Below are positions 8,210 through 16,368 of a stretch of 64,000 bases of DNA, piece after piece. Source of the DNA: Vibrio sp. HI00D65 (GTDB lineage: Bacteria; Pseudomonadota; Gammaproteobacteria; Enterobacterales; Vibrionaceae); NCBI RefSeq assembly GCF_001635455.1, contig NZ_LWEH01000091.1:186001-250000 (forward strand). Direction: 5' to 3'. Below the pieces are notes generated by a model that saw only the letters and a list, made by a program, of their open reading frames with translations, was not told the origin of the DNA and made no database searches. Position 1 is the stretch's first letter; each line of letters begins with the position of its first letter. The position numbers and the translations under genes are program-made.

Positions 8210-8709
8210 AATTTTTCGATTACATATGTCTCCAGATTATCGACATCACCGTAAAGGTTAACAGTTGGCTCAGCTGTCATACCTAACTTTCTAATTATTG
8301 TTAAAGAAGGCAAGTTTTCTTTCAATGCTACCCCATATATTTTTGAATGTTTACCTACCCGGAAAGTTTGTTCCAGAACTGTATACGCTGCCTCAAAAAC
8401 ATATCCTTGCCCTTGGTGACAAGGAACTAAAGCGTATCTTATATCACTAAATTCTGAATTTTCACAGAACTCAACTCCGACGTAACCTATTTTAGTTTAA
8501 AGTTTATGTTTCAGGCTGATTACATAAGAGCCAAACCCATGCTCCCAATGCTTAACTCGATTTGTTAGGTGTGACTGAATTTCTTCATCTGATTATGCAC
8601 GTCCTTTTGGAAGAAAGTTTGTCAACTCATCTGAGCCTAATATTTGGGAGTATATATCTAAATCGCAGTAACTAACTGGGGTGAGTATTAGGTTCTTTGT
8701 TGTGATCAT
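8203..8709 (-). pseudogene. GNAT acetyltransferase pseudogene (two in-frame stops)
   Basis: Reading from the ATG at 8707-8709 gives a RimJ/RimL-like start (MITTKNLILTPVSYCDLD). A TAA follows at about codon 40 after LPKGRA, and a second TAA after SLKHKL. The same frame then continues to the natural end with recognisable GNAT features: a GYVGVEF strand, PCHQGQGYVFEAA as the acetyl-CoA loop, and a final LTIIRKLGM. Length and frame are otherwise intact, so the gene was probably killed by point mutations while in the cassette array. Confidence 0.75.
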
Positions 8710-8727
8710 AAATGTCCTTTTTCATGT

Positions 8728-8843
8728 AAAGCATGGTTGACGGGCGAGAACGCTATACCACCCAACTTAAAATCTTTCCCTCAAACACTACAGCTGATTT
8801 AAATGAAAGTGGCCAAACGTTAGGAACTCCTGTTAAGCGTTTT
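8728..8843 (-). repeat. Integron attC site
   Basis: The minus strand begins ACGCTTAACAGGAGTTCC, continues TAACGTTTGGCC, and ends in a GCCCGTCAACCATGC region. The 5' core is good and the 3' core is eroded. It belongs to the cupin cassette at 8855-9205. Confidence 0.6.
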
Positions 8844-8854
8844 TTTGTGGTGAT

Positions 8855-9205
8855 TTACTTTAAACTTGCTTGGATAATGAGTAATTCGATTTCCGAGTCA
8901 GACGTATTCACCAAGCCATGTGTACCGTGAGGTTTATTCACAATCATATCTCCAGAAGTTACTTTTCTAGACTCTCCCTCGATAGTCATGGTCCCTTCAC
9001 CTTTTAAAATAATATACATTTCTTCATCGTCACCATGAGTATGCTCTCCCATGGAGCTTCCCGGTGGCAGTACAACTCTGATGGCAAAGTCCCAAGCTCC
9101 TGAAAAATCTTTACGTCTGAATGCACGATAGATATCTATTGAACCTTCTCCATCATGGCTATTTTCGTCGACTTCTTTATCGCAGGTGTAGAAATTACGT
9201 ATCAT
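8855..9205 (-). CDS. Cupin-domain protein
   Basis: A 116-residue single cupin. The first metal motif is GEHTHGDDEEMYIILKGEG (His, His, Glu near residues 55-68), and the second is PHGTHGLVN near 92-100. The fold is complete. Such small cupins include sugar isomerases, dioxygenases and binding proteins, and nothing visible selects between these. It is a cassette gene flanked by attC-like sites on both sides. Confidence 0.75.
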   Translation of the reverse strand: MIRNFYTCDKEVDENSHDGEGSIDIYRAFRRKDFSGAWDFAIRVVLPPGSSMGEHTHGDDEEMYIILKGEGTMTIEGESRKVTSGDMIVNKPHGTHGLVNTSDSEIELLIIQASLK

Positions 9206-9231
9206 GTTTTCTTAGTTTCCATTAGTGAGAC

Positions 9232-9350
9232 CTGTTGAACACCATAGCTCACTGTTAAAGTGCGAGCAACGCAATACCGAAGCCACCTTAAACACTGAAA
9301 CAAACACATTGTAAAAATGCCAAGCATTACGAATCAATCTTAAACAGCAA
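9232..9350 (-). repeat. Integron attC site, partly degenerate
   Basis: The minus strand contains TTAAGATTGATTCGTAATGC followed by TTGGCATTTTTACAATG, then GTATTGCGTTGCTCGCAC, as in the strong sites. The outermost cores (normally TAACAA and GTTAG) are altered. It follows the dead SIS-domain gene and is the last good attC before the array ends on the right. Confidence 0.6.
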
Positions 9351-9358
9351 TGTCATTG

Positions 9359-9958
9359 CTAATGTGACTCATTGTCCGTGCGAGCCTTCCTACCCAAGTA
9401 ACCGCCGTGATGTCTTAAACCATATTGTTCTTTAGTGAATTCATTAACCTCCATTACTGAGATCGCAATTGCATCGCTGATTGCAAGCATCACGGCAATC
9501 GTAGTTGTTGGGGTGAGATCAAGTGGGCAAGCTTCTTTGTGAGTTCCCATGTCTAATACATATTAACAATGTTGCCTTAACTCTGAGTCTGGATGAGAGG
9601 TTACACCAATGATATGCGTGACTCCTAAGTGACGTGCCAGTTCTAGAATTTCGATTACCTCTCGCGACTTTCCGCTCGTGGAAAATGCTATTAAAATATC
9701 ACTTGGACTAACGATTCCTAAATCACCCATGAGCAGCCTCTGCGGGATGAAGAAATACTGACGGAGAACCAGTTGAACTTAATGTGGCTGAAAATTTATG
9801 GCGATATGCCCAGCTTTTCCAATGCCTATTGTTACAATTTTACTCTGACAGTTTGCTATCAGTTTAACAACGTCTTTGTAAGAATCGCTCACGTGAACAG
9901 ACTGGATAGCTTTAGCTTCCTCGCTCAATACATATTTAACTCGTTCTAAAATATCCAT
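9359..9958 (-). pseudogene. SIS-domain sugar-phosphate isomerase pseudogene (KpsF/KdsD-like)
   Basis: The ATG at 9956-9958 has a GAGGAAAT ribosome site. The frame starts MDILERVKYVLSEEAKAI and reaches GIGKAGHIA, the SIS phosphosugar-binding loop of arabinose-5-phosphate isomerases. A frameshift follows. The next part ([18 protein letters not shown]) is in another frame, a second shift restores DLGIVSPSDILIAFSTSG, and a TAA interrupts before YVLDMGTHKEACPLDLTP. The last 63 codons are open to 9359. The order matches the SIS half of KdsD/KpsF, without the CBS domains. At least three lesions make it non-functional. Confidence 0.8.
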
Positions 9959-9971
9959 TCATTTCCTCATT

Positions 9972-10036
9972 TGCATAACGGCTCTATTAGACAGAAAAAC
10001 TCTGTTTAGTTTCTACTGCTCACACTAATTATGCAA
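9972..10036 (-). repeat. Possible short attC or recombination-site remnant
   Basis: An imperfect inverted pair, GCATAAT (10029-10035 read on the minus strand) and GTTATGC (near 9973-9979), encloses about 55 bp with its own small hairpin (ACAGAG/CTGT). It lies immediately upstream of the last cassette-like gene and could mark the right end of the array. The evidence is weak. Confidence 0.25.
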
Positions 10037-10152
10037 CCTGTGTGTTATATAACAACGACTTATATCACAGCTAGAGTTGGCTTGAGAGAAAATACGGAAT
10101 CTTTGTCTCCAGCATGACCAAAATCCCACATTAAAAGTCTGAACATGATAGC

Positions 10153-10577
10153 TTACTTCAGCTCTTCTGGAATAGGGCAGTCTTTGTGGTAGTACTTTCG
10201 GCCGCGTTCGTTGATTTCTCGTACTACTTTACAAGGGTTTCCAACAGCAACTACATTGGCTGGGATGTTTTGGCTGACTATACTGTTCGCACCGATGAAC
10301 ATGTCGGGGTCGTCAACAAGCGTGAGGTTGAAGTTTACGTATACATAGTTTTACCTAAGTGAATGCGGCGCCCCCAGCTAGCGTGCAGTAGCGGCTCTAT
10401 CTAACAACCCTCGCCGACTTCTGCGAACAGTTGCTTCATAATTTGCTGGCGTTTTTTACCTTCACTCGGGCGAGTGTGATTGAAATCGTACAACACTTCT
10501 AAACATTGCGTTTGCTCGGCGACCAGATCAACGTTATCACAGTAATAAACGCCTTGGCTGTGCATTTTTGCCTTCAT
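10153..10577 (-). pseudogene. Maltose O-acetyltransferase-like pseudogene (maa family)
   Basis: The minus strand from the ATG at 10575-10577 encodes a Maa-like N-terminus: YYCDNVDLVAEQTQ, then LYDFNHTRPSEGKKRQQI. A TAG stop after GEGC comes next. The frame continues as IEPLLHASWGRRIHLGKT, which corresponds to the IEPPF...GYNIHLGE region, and then shifts. The left-handed beta-helix is missing its centre: VDDPDMFIGAN is joined straight to SIVSQNIPANVVAVGNP, a loss of roughly 50 residues compared with the family. The end is normal (PIPEELK). A stop, a frameshift and an internal deletion together leave it dead. Confidence 0.75.
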
Positions 10578-10672
10578 ATTTGTGTTTAAACCTATTTGCT
10601 AATTCCCGAATGACGGCATAAATAGAGCGACATATGGATAATTTGAAGCGTTTCACTGGCCTTTAAAACAAG

Positions 10673-11053
10673 TTACGAGTCACGCAGCGTTATGTTCTCG
10701 GCAACACGCCATAGCACGCCACTTGGGTCAGTGATACAAAACTCAAGCATTCCCCAAGGCTGCTCAAGAACCTCGGTAACGGTCACTTCAAATTCAGCAA
10801 TTACATTAGAGTTTTGTACGTGCTGATACCAACTTTTTACGTCCTCCACGAGCAAGTGCATCATGTAATTGTGACAGTGCGCAGGTTCGTAAAAATCTTG
10901 TAAAAGGAATGCATAATCACCGTGGCGAAAATAGGCGATATCATGGAAATCAGACATGAGTTCAAACCCCAGGGTTTGATAAAATAGCTTAGATAGATCG
11001 AAATCCTTTGCAGGCACAAACGATTTGATTTCAGTGACTTTGAGGTTATCCAT
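10673..11053 (-). CDS. VOC-family (glyoxalase/bleomycin-resistance fold) protein
   Basis: A 126-residue protein, started at the ATG at 11051-11053 because of the AAGGAA ribosome site at 11063-11068; an upstream in-frame start lacks one. It shows the VOC pattern: an opening strand IKSFVPAKDFDLSKLFYQTLGFE, a strand ending in HGDYAFLLQD, MMHLLVEDV in the second repeat, and FCITDPSGVLWRVAE at the end. The metal-site residues are not obvious. Substrates in this superfamily range from methylglyoxal adducts to antibiotics, so no function is assigned. Confidence 0.7.
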   Translation of the reverse strand: MDNLKVTEIKSFVPAKDFDLSKLFYQTLGFELMSDFHDIAYFRHGDYAFLLQDFYEPAHCHNYMMHLLVEDVKSWYQHVQNSNVIAEFEVTVTEVLEQPWGMLEFCITDPSGVLWRVAENITLRDS

Positions 11054-11112
11054 GATAAATAATTCCTTCTGTTTTGATGCCCAGAAGTATCGCTGAGCTT
11101 TGTGCATTATGG

Positions 11113-11817
11113 TTAAATTTGTTTTAGGTTACGGCTGAAAGAGCTAACTTCATCTTCAGTGAGGTAACGCCAGTGACCTTCTTCAACATCTAAACGGACG
11201 TCGCCTATTTGTTCTCTATGTAACCCAAGCACTCGGTTACCAACAGCAGCAAACATTCGCTTAACTTGATGAAACTTACCCTCGGTGATGGTCAAGAGCA
11301 CTTCTTTGGGGCTAATTACTTCTAGTTCTGCCGGGCGCGTAAGGTTCTTCTCACCTTGCAGTGGAACCCCTGCTCTGAACTTATCAGCGACATCGTCTTT
11401 AATCTCTCGTGACAATGTCACGCGGTACACCTTTTTGCACGACTTCGTGGGCAATGTGATATCGAAAGACCAACGGCCATCATCGGTGATTAACACCAAT
11501 CCTGTGGTATCAGCATCTAAACGCCCTGCGATGTGCAGTTCAGACGCTTTATCTAACTCTAAATAATTGAAAAGAGATGGATACACTTCGTCGATATTGG
11601 AACAGATGGTGCCTGCTGGCTTGTGCATCAAGATATAACGAAACGCGCGTAGCGTTAATGCGTCGCCATTCAGCAAGATGGTGTTACTTTCGTGTACTTG
11701 AGTGGATTCAGCGAGCACAACTTCACTGTTTACACAAACCTCACCATGATGAATGCTTTCAATGGCTTGTGACTTAGTGAGGTCTGTACTTTTACAAAGG
11801 TATTTATCAAGGCGCAT
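11113..11817 (-). CDS. rsuA: 16S rRNA pseudouridine(516) synthase RsuA
   Basis: About 234 residues. It has an N-terminal S4 RNA-binding domain (MRLDKYLCKS...) and then the RsuA-family catalytic domain, with the conserved Asp in AGRLDADTTGLVLITDDG. The C-terminal GKFHQVKRMFAAVGNRV block is diagnostic of RsuA/RluB/E/F enzymes. It would convert U516 of 16S rRNA to pseudouridine during 30S assembly. The start at 11815-11817 overlaps the stop of the small gene upstream (TAATG), so the two are probably translationally coupled. Paralogues of this family exist in Vibrio, so the exact site is inferred. Confidence 0.8.
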   Translation of the reverse strand: MRLDKYLCKSTDLTKSQAIESIHHGEVCVNSEVVLAESTQVHESNTILLNGDALTLRAFRYILMHKPAGTICSNIDEVYPSLFNYLELDKASELHIAGRLDADTTGLVLITDDGRWSFDITLPTKSCKKVYRVTLSREIKDDVADKFRAGVPLQGEKNLTRPAELEVISPKEVLLTITEGKFHQVKRMFAAVGNRVLGLHREQIGDVRLDVEEGHWRYLTEDEVSSFSRNLKQI

Positions 11818-11978
11818 TATTCGTCGGCACCACATTTTGCACAAGGCTGGTAAGTTCGCTCTCCTTGTTCAATCACCACATAGTCACGCACACAGTTTTC
11901 ACATAACGCCAGCTTTGGGTAAGCGTCTTTCTGTTTCTTTGCGTTGATGTCGCCTTCAGTGGTGAAGATCGTTCTCAT
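11817..11978 (-). CDS. Small Cys4 (zinc-ribbon-like) protein, 53 aa
   Basis: A 53-residue reading frame from the ATG at 11976-11978, ending in a TAA that overlaps the rsuA start by one base. It starts MRTIFTTEGDINAKK and has two CxxC pairs, CENC (residues 26-29) and CAKC (46-49), which would make a treble-clef or zinc-ribbon site. I do not recognise the family by name. Its overlap with rsuA suggests co-expression and perhaps a role near ribosome assembly, but that is only inference. Confidence 0.6.
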   Translation of the reverse strand: MRTIFTTEGDINAKKQKDAYPKLALCENCVRDYVVIEQGERTYQPCAKCGADE

Positions 11979-12120
11979 ATGAAGCCTTTGCTATGAATCA
12001 CTTATAAAACCAAATTGTATCACTGTTTATCGCGCCATTTTTATACTTTGAACAACAAAATCAACGCGCCACGCGTATCAGTGGTAACATTAAAAGTGTC
12101 AGCCAACGAAGAAGCAAAGA

Positions 12121-12522
12121 ATGAAAGATTGTAATCAATGCGGAAAATGTTGCATCAAATATGGGGATGGCGACCTCGCCGCGACTCAAGTAGAGATTGA
12201 TTTGTGGGAACTGTTCAACCCGGACATCTTTGAATATGTTCGCGGTGGTGAGATTTGGTTCGATCCTCAATCCGGTGAACGTTTAGCTCGTTGCCCGTTT
12301 CTCGAACTGGTCCCGAACAAAAACACGAACGCTCAAGCAAAATACACCTGCAGTATTTACTTAGACCGCCCAGAGGATTGCCGACACTACCCTAGCCTAA
12401 TCAATGAGATGGTCAGGGATGAGTGTGAGATGATTGAGGTGGTGGATCTGCAAGATACGAAAAAAGCTCAAAGAAAACTCGACCTTTTAATGAAAGGAAG
12501 TCGCCCTTCAAGCTTTTCATAA
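12121..12522 (+). CDS. YkgJ-family cysteine-cluster protein
   Basis: A 133-residue protein opening MKDCNQCGKCCIKYGDGD, the Cys-rich signature of the YkgJ (zinc/iron-chelating) family. More cysteines follow in RCPFLE, YTCSIY and DCRHYP, the usual four-cluster spacing for a bound metal or Fe-S group. The function of the family is not established. The gene is divergent from rsuA, about 140 bp away from the small Cys4 gene, and convergent with the Nudix gene. Confidence 0.8.
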   Translation: MKDCNQCGKCCIKYGDGDLAATQVEIDLWELFNPDIFEYVRGGEIWFDPQSGERLARCPFLELVPNKNTNAQAKYTCSIYLDRPEDCRHYPSLINEMVRDECEMIEVVDLQDTKKAQRKLDLLMKGSRPSSFS

Positions 12523-12552
12523 TTGTGATCTTTGGGGGAGCTGATCTCGTCG

Positions 12553-12954
12553 TTACGACAAGTATTGATTCTCTTCTAACCAATCTAGCGCAACCAGTGC
12601 CGCCAATGAACATACTTCTCTGTCATTGCCATCTACAAACTTAAGCTCTTCGATCTCAGCATCTGGTGATAGTTCGCCCGTGTACTCAGCAGCGTAACAA
12701 GTCAATTGCACAGAAACGCCTTCCGCTTTGCCATCAGCTTGGCCAGTAAACGTCTCAACGTATTTGATTGAATCCGGTACTAAATCGACTGAAATCTCTT
12801 CTTTGATTTCACGAATCAATGCTTGCTCATCACTTTCACCCGCTTCGCGTTTTCCGCCCGGTAGGTAAAACAGTTCTTTGCCTTTTGATCTTACCATCAG
12901 CAGCTTGCCATCTTGAATAAATATCCAAGCGAGCTTATCAATTACCTTATTCAT
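12553..12954 (-). CDS. Nudix hydrolase
   Basis: A 133-residue protein with a complete Nudix box, GKREAGESDEQALIREIKEEI (near residues 35-55), matching Gx5Ex7REUxEExGU except for its last position. It opens with MNKVIDKLAWIFIQDGKLLMVRSKG. It would hydrolyse a nucleoside diphosphate linked to another moiety with a metal cofactor. The substrate cannot be read from sequence. The gene stands alone, convergent with the YkgJ gene 30 bp away. Confidence 0.8.
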   Translation of the reverse strand: MNKVIDKLAWIFIQDGKLLMVRSKGKELFYLPGGKREAGESDEQALIREIKEEISVDLVPDSIKYVETFTGQADGKAEGVSVQLTCYAAEYTGELSPDAEIEELKFVDGNDREVCSLAALVALDWLEENQYLS

Positions 12955-13150
12955 GTTAATAGACCTGGTTATTGTGCTTATTATTCTAATTAAAGCGACG
13001 ATATCGCATGGGCGGTATGTTACCTATAGCCGTCAGCATATTCTATTGAATTTCATAAAAATAACTTTGGGAGTCGATGAATGACAGCTGGTGGTTCGTT
13101 AAAGGTCAACGCTTAGCACCAGCTGTCACTTGAAATAAGATATGATGAAT

Positions 13151-13524
13151 CTAATCAACAAGCCACTCTATGGCAGAGTCGTGATCTTCGATTGATTTGA
13201 TGTCATCAGACACAAACCAACTACCCACTTTGGATGCCAGCTTTTGTCACCACAAATAGCGATTTTGTCTATCTTGGAGTTGAGCTCTAAACCGAGTTTA
13301 AAATCATCCCATGCGGCACGCAATCCCCACCCCATCAGCGTTGAGATATCGATCATCACCTTTAATGCTGATGAATCGATCTCTTTTATAGTGGTTTTTA
13401 AGATAGGTATCATCGCTTGATAGTCGTTGTGCGTTAGTTTCCCTTTCGCTTTGAACACGATGATGGTTTCGCCGCTAACACGCTCAATTCCAACCGATAT
13501 TCCATGACGTTCGATACTCTTAAC
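13151..13524 (-). pseudogene. SpoIIAA-like (STAS) protein pseudogene
   Basis: The frame from 13524 reads SIERHGISVGIERVSGETIIVFKAKGKL, then a STAS-like core (ALKVMIDISTLMGWGLRAAW, FKLGLELNSKIDKIAICGD). At about GDKSWHPKW it runs out of frame. In the next frame the expected end KVGSWFVSDDIKSIEDH...AIEWLVD continues to a TAG at 13151-13153. A TAG precedes the reading frame at 13525-13527 and no start codon remains at the normal position. So the gene has lost its start and has one frameshift. The intact family (SpoIIAA-like, about 120 aa) has an unclear role at membranes. Confidence 0.7.
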
Positions 13525-13629
13525 CTAGCCCTTCTATTAGAAGAATAAGCTTAGCTTTGAGTATTAATTAGACAACAAATGAGAGGTTGCTTTCAAAATG
13601 AACGTACAGAAAGTTTTAGCTTAACGTTG

Positions 13630-14232
13630 CTAGGTTGAACGTCGCTTAATCGCCACAACAGAGTAAGTATGCCAATGCTTCATCTTGCCTAATGATGTAA
13701 GCGCTTGTTCGTCTCGTTCGTGAAAGCGGATAACTTCGAACGTATCAAATAAACTCTGTACTTTTGCCTTTGTGAGAGGCGTTGTAGAGGTTCGATAACC
13801 ATAAGCCCAACTATCGTCTACCCCCATGAAATCGCCCGCAAATACACCACAGCTATCAATGCTATCGATAATTCGTTTCCACGTCTGATCGAACTGATTC
13901 GGCTCTGCAAAAAATAGGCTGGAGTTAGCGATTACTAGCCCGGCTTTGGGATAATCATAATCTTCAAATGCGCTCTGAGATATCTCGACCAAAGCTTTTT
14001 GACTGAACCTGTCTCGACATATCGATATTGAGTCAGGATTAACGTCGAAGCCATAAACTTGGTGGCCTTGCTGCTCTAAAAACTCAATGTCACTTCCTGT
14101 ACCACATCCGCAGTCAATCGCGACATTTAAGCCTGATTCGTTCAGCTTCATAGCGAATTCTGTTCTTTTTAAATGAGGTTTATCTAAGGCTTTTTGATAA
14201 TACTGACGCCAAATCTCTGAGTGATCATCCAT
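13630..14232 (-). CDS. SAM-dependent methyltransferase
   Basis: A 200-residue class I methyltransferase. Motif I is VAIDCGCGTGSDIEFLEQQG near residues 34-53, the acidic strand-2 residue is in VYGFDVNPDS, and motif IV is in LVIANSSLFF. The C-terminal end has strands ending HTYSVVAIKRRS. The protein resembles TehB/UbiE-like small-molecule methyltransferases in length; the substrate is unknown. Its start overlaps the stop of the HAD gene by 8 bp, so the two form an operon. Confidence 0.75.
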   Translation of the reverse strand: MDDHSEIWRQYYQKALDKPHLKRTEFAMKLNESGLNVAIDCGCGTGSDIEFLEQQGHQVYGFDVNPDSISICRDRFSQKALVEISQSAFEDYDYPKAGLVIANSSLFFAEPNQFDQTWKRIIDSIDSCGVFAGDFMGVDDSWAYGYRTSTTPLTKAKVQSLFDTFEVIRFHERDEQALTSLGKMKHWHTYSVVAIKRRST

Positions 14233-14749
14233 TGCATAACTCCAGTAGTTCGATCAGGTTTTGAACCTCAACAATAGGTAAGATTGTATCTGCGATGGCA
14301 CCTTCTGTGTTGAGCCAAACAGCCTGTAGGCCAGCTTCAAGCGCTGGGTAGATATCTTTTTCTAGAGAATCGCCAATCATGGTGATCTCTTGTGGCTTTA
14401 TCCCGAGTTGCGAGATGATCGCAGAATAGAAGCCCGGTTCGTATTTAGATAAGCCAATACTCGCCTTACAGAAGTAACCATCAATGTATTGCGACAGGCC
14501 AACTCGCTCAAACGCGCGGATGATGTCAGTTTTGCTTGAATCAGCCGCATTAGTAGCAATGTAGATGTTGTGATGCTTTGACAACTCAGCGAGTAAAGCT
14601 TGTGCTCCACTCACTTGTTGTACGATTTCCCAGTCACACATTTTCCCTTGTGCGTCTGGGAAGTCGGTCATTAAGGTGTTGCCCCAATCAAATAATACGG
14701 TTTTGGTCAGCTTGGTTGCAACCGTTGATTTTGTACCTCTGTTCATCAT
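14225..14749 (-). CDS. HAD-family hydrolase
   Basis: A 174-residue HAD hydrolase. Motif I is VLFDWGNTLMTDFP (nucleophile Asp near residue 20). Motif II is IYIATNAADS, motif III contains Lys in GLSKYEPGFY, and motif IV is MIGDSLEKDIYPALEAG. The small cap suggests a phosphatase on a phosphorylated metabolite. It is the first gene of a two-gene unit with the methyltransferase. The start with two Met codons is unsettled by a few residues. Confidence 0.75.
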   Translation of the reverse strand: MMNRGTKSTVATKLTKTVLFDWGNTLMTDFPDAQGKMCDWEIVQQVSGAQALLAELSKHHNIYIATNAADSSKTDIIRAFERVGLSQYIDGYFCKASIGLSKYEPGFYSAIISQLGIKPQEITMIGDSLEKDIYPALEAGLQAVWLNTEGAIADTILPIVEVQNLIELLELCNG

Positions 14750-14788
14750 GCCTCCTGCATCGATGATGTTACGAATGTTTTGCGGTAC

Positions 14789-15289
14789 TTATAAGAATTT
14801 CTCGATAAGAATCTCATCAAAGTACTGCTCACCAATCTTGGCGTGTTTCTTTGCAATTCCGACAATCTCAAAGCCTTGTTTGCGGTACACCGCCAATGCG
14901 CGCTCGTTATCGGCTAGAACATAAGCAAAAAGCTTTTCGTAGCCTTTGGCTTTTGCGACTTCAAATGTATGTTCAAATAACTGTTTTGCAACGCCTTGTC
15001 CACGACTGTTTGCATCAACATAAGTCCCAATAATACCCACATGGTCAAAGGCTTTCGTATATGAGGCAAACGGCTCTACGTTTTGAAAACCAAACAGGTC
15101 ACCAGTCGTTTCATTGACAGCAACACTGAATACACCTCGATCTGGAAACGACTCAATAAATGCCTTTTCTTCTTCGACCGAAAACATCTTATCCAAGATA
15201 GTGTAACGAGCTTCACTGATAATTGGATTCAATACATCAATTACGTCTTGAGCATCGCTTACTACGACTTGTCTAACTGTTAAGTTCAT
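14789..15289 (-). CDS. GNAT-family N-acetyltransferase
   Basis: A 166-residue GNAT. I start it at the ATG at 15287-15289 (MNLTVRQVVVSDAQDV). A purine-rich GAGAAAG lies just upstream, and the longer frame would overlap the dehydrogenase gene. Motif A is GTYVDANSRGQGVAKQLFEHT, followed by LFAYVLADNERALAVYRKQGFE. The acceptor is unknown. It is close to the 2-hydroxyacid dehydrogenase gene upstream (about 37 bp) and may be co-transcribed. Confidence 0.75.
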   Translation of the reverse strand: MNLTVRQVVVSDAQDVIDVLNPIISEARYTILDKMFSVEEEKAFIESFPDRGVFSVAVNETTGDLFGFQNVEPFASYTKAFDHVGIIGTYVDANSRGQGVAKQLFEHTFEVAKAKGYEKLFAYVLADNERALAVYRKQGFEIVGIAKKHAKIGEQYFDEILIEKFL

Positions 15290-15326
15290 ACTTTCTCTAC
15301 TTTTTTTGTTTGGGCAGATTCTAACC

Positions 15327-16271
15327 CTATATGCCACCTTTTTGATAGATCAGAATGTTATCAAAAGCGATATCAAAGTAGAGTTCGTAACTATTTTGTT
15401 CAACGTAGCCCAAATGCGGTGTTGCAGTAACGTTTGGTAGAGACAGCAGCGGCTCGTTATCAGGTGTCGCGGGCTCAATATCAAACACATCAATAGCTGC
15501 TCGTTTACTTGGTACTTTGGTGAGTTCATCAAATAACGCATTAGGCTCGACTAACTCCGCACGGCTGATATTCACGAATAGCGAGTCAGGTTTCATTACG
15601 CTGAGGTCATTAGCAGTAACACAGCCTTTAGTGACATTGTTTAAACGAAGGTGTAATGAGAGTACGTCCACACTTTCGAAAAATGCCTGCTTGGTTACTG
15701 CCGCTTCGAATCCATCGGCTTGTGCTTGCTCTCGCGAGTTCTGGCTACCCCACACCGTTACATCCATCCCGAACGCTTTGGCGTATTGCGCGATGCAGCG
15801 CCCGATTTTTCCATAACCCCAAATACCAAGCTTTAGCCCCCTAAGCGTTCTGCCTAAACCGAGTACATCTGAACTTTGCCATCGGTTCTGTCTGAGGTTT
15901 GAAACGTAAGTAGGAATGTGACGAGATGCCGCCATAATCAATGCCCAACAGAGCTCAGAGGGCGCGACAGGTGAACCTCGTCCCTCTAACACTTTCACAC
16001 CGAAACGTTCACATAGCTGTGAATCGATGTGATTACTGACTTTTCCGGTTTGACTGATCACTTTTAGGTTTGGCAGCTCAGATAGCAGCGACACAGTGAT
16101 TTCAGTACGCTCGCGGATGAGTACAAGCGCCTCAAAGTCGTACAGCTTCAACACTAGTTCATTTTCTGGATAGGTCTCGGTGAATACGGTAACGTCATGA
16201 TCTTGCAACTTTCGGTAACACTCGAGACTTTTTACTGTATTTTGGTAATCATCCAGTATCGCAATTTTCAC
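15327..16271 (-). CDS. D-2-hydroxyacid dehydrogenase
   Basis: A 314-residue NAD(P)-dependent dehydrogenase. The nucleotide loop reads LGIWGYGKIGRCIAQYAKA near residues 149-167. Catalytic residues of the family are visible as Arg in VNISRAELVE, Glu in VFDIEPATPD and His in ATPHLGYVE. It would reduce a 2-keto acid to the D-hydroxy acid or the reverse (phosphoglycerate dehydrogenase-like family). No neighbour suggests the substrate. Confidence 0.8.
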   Translation of the reverse strand: MKIAILDDYQNTVKSLECYRKLQDHDVTVFTETYPENELVLKLYDFEALVLIRERTEITVSLLSELPNLKVISQTGKVSNHIDSQLCERFGVKVLEGRGSPVAPSELCWALIMAASRHIPTYVSNLRQNRWQSSDVLGLGRTLRGLKLGIWGYGKIGRCIAQYAKAFGMDVTVWGSQNSREQAQADGFEAAVTKQAFFESVDVLSLHLRLNNVTKGCVTANDLSVMKPDSLFVNISRAELVEPNALFDELTKVPSKRAAIDVFDIEPATPDNEPLLSLPNVTATPHLGYVEQNSYELYFDIAFDNILIYQKGGI

Positions 16272-16368
16272 TACACACTCCTTGTTCTATTGCTTTGCTA
16301 TTTTTGAGCGTTCAGTGCCACGGGTTAAGATTCATTTAACTTGTGGCACTCTGTATAGATAAAGTCAA

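Noticed and set aside
1..10000. CRISPR array, from the recurring similar blocks
   Set aside because: The repeats are long (about 100-125 bp), spaced by whole genes and partly palindromic, which fits attC sites and not CRISPR repeats.
9960..10152. Integron integrase (intI) remnant at the right end of the cassette array
   Set aside because: Both strands were read for tyrosine-recombinase motifs and none was found; only a weak inverted pair is present.
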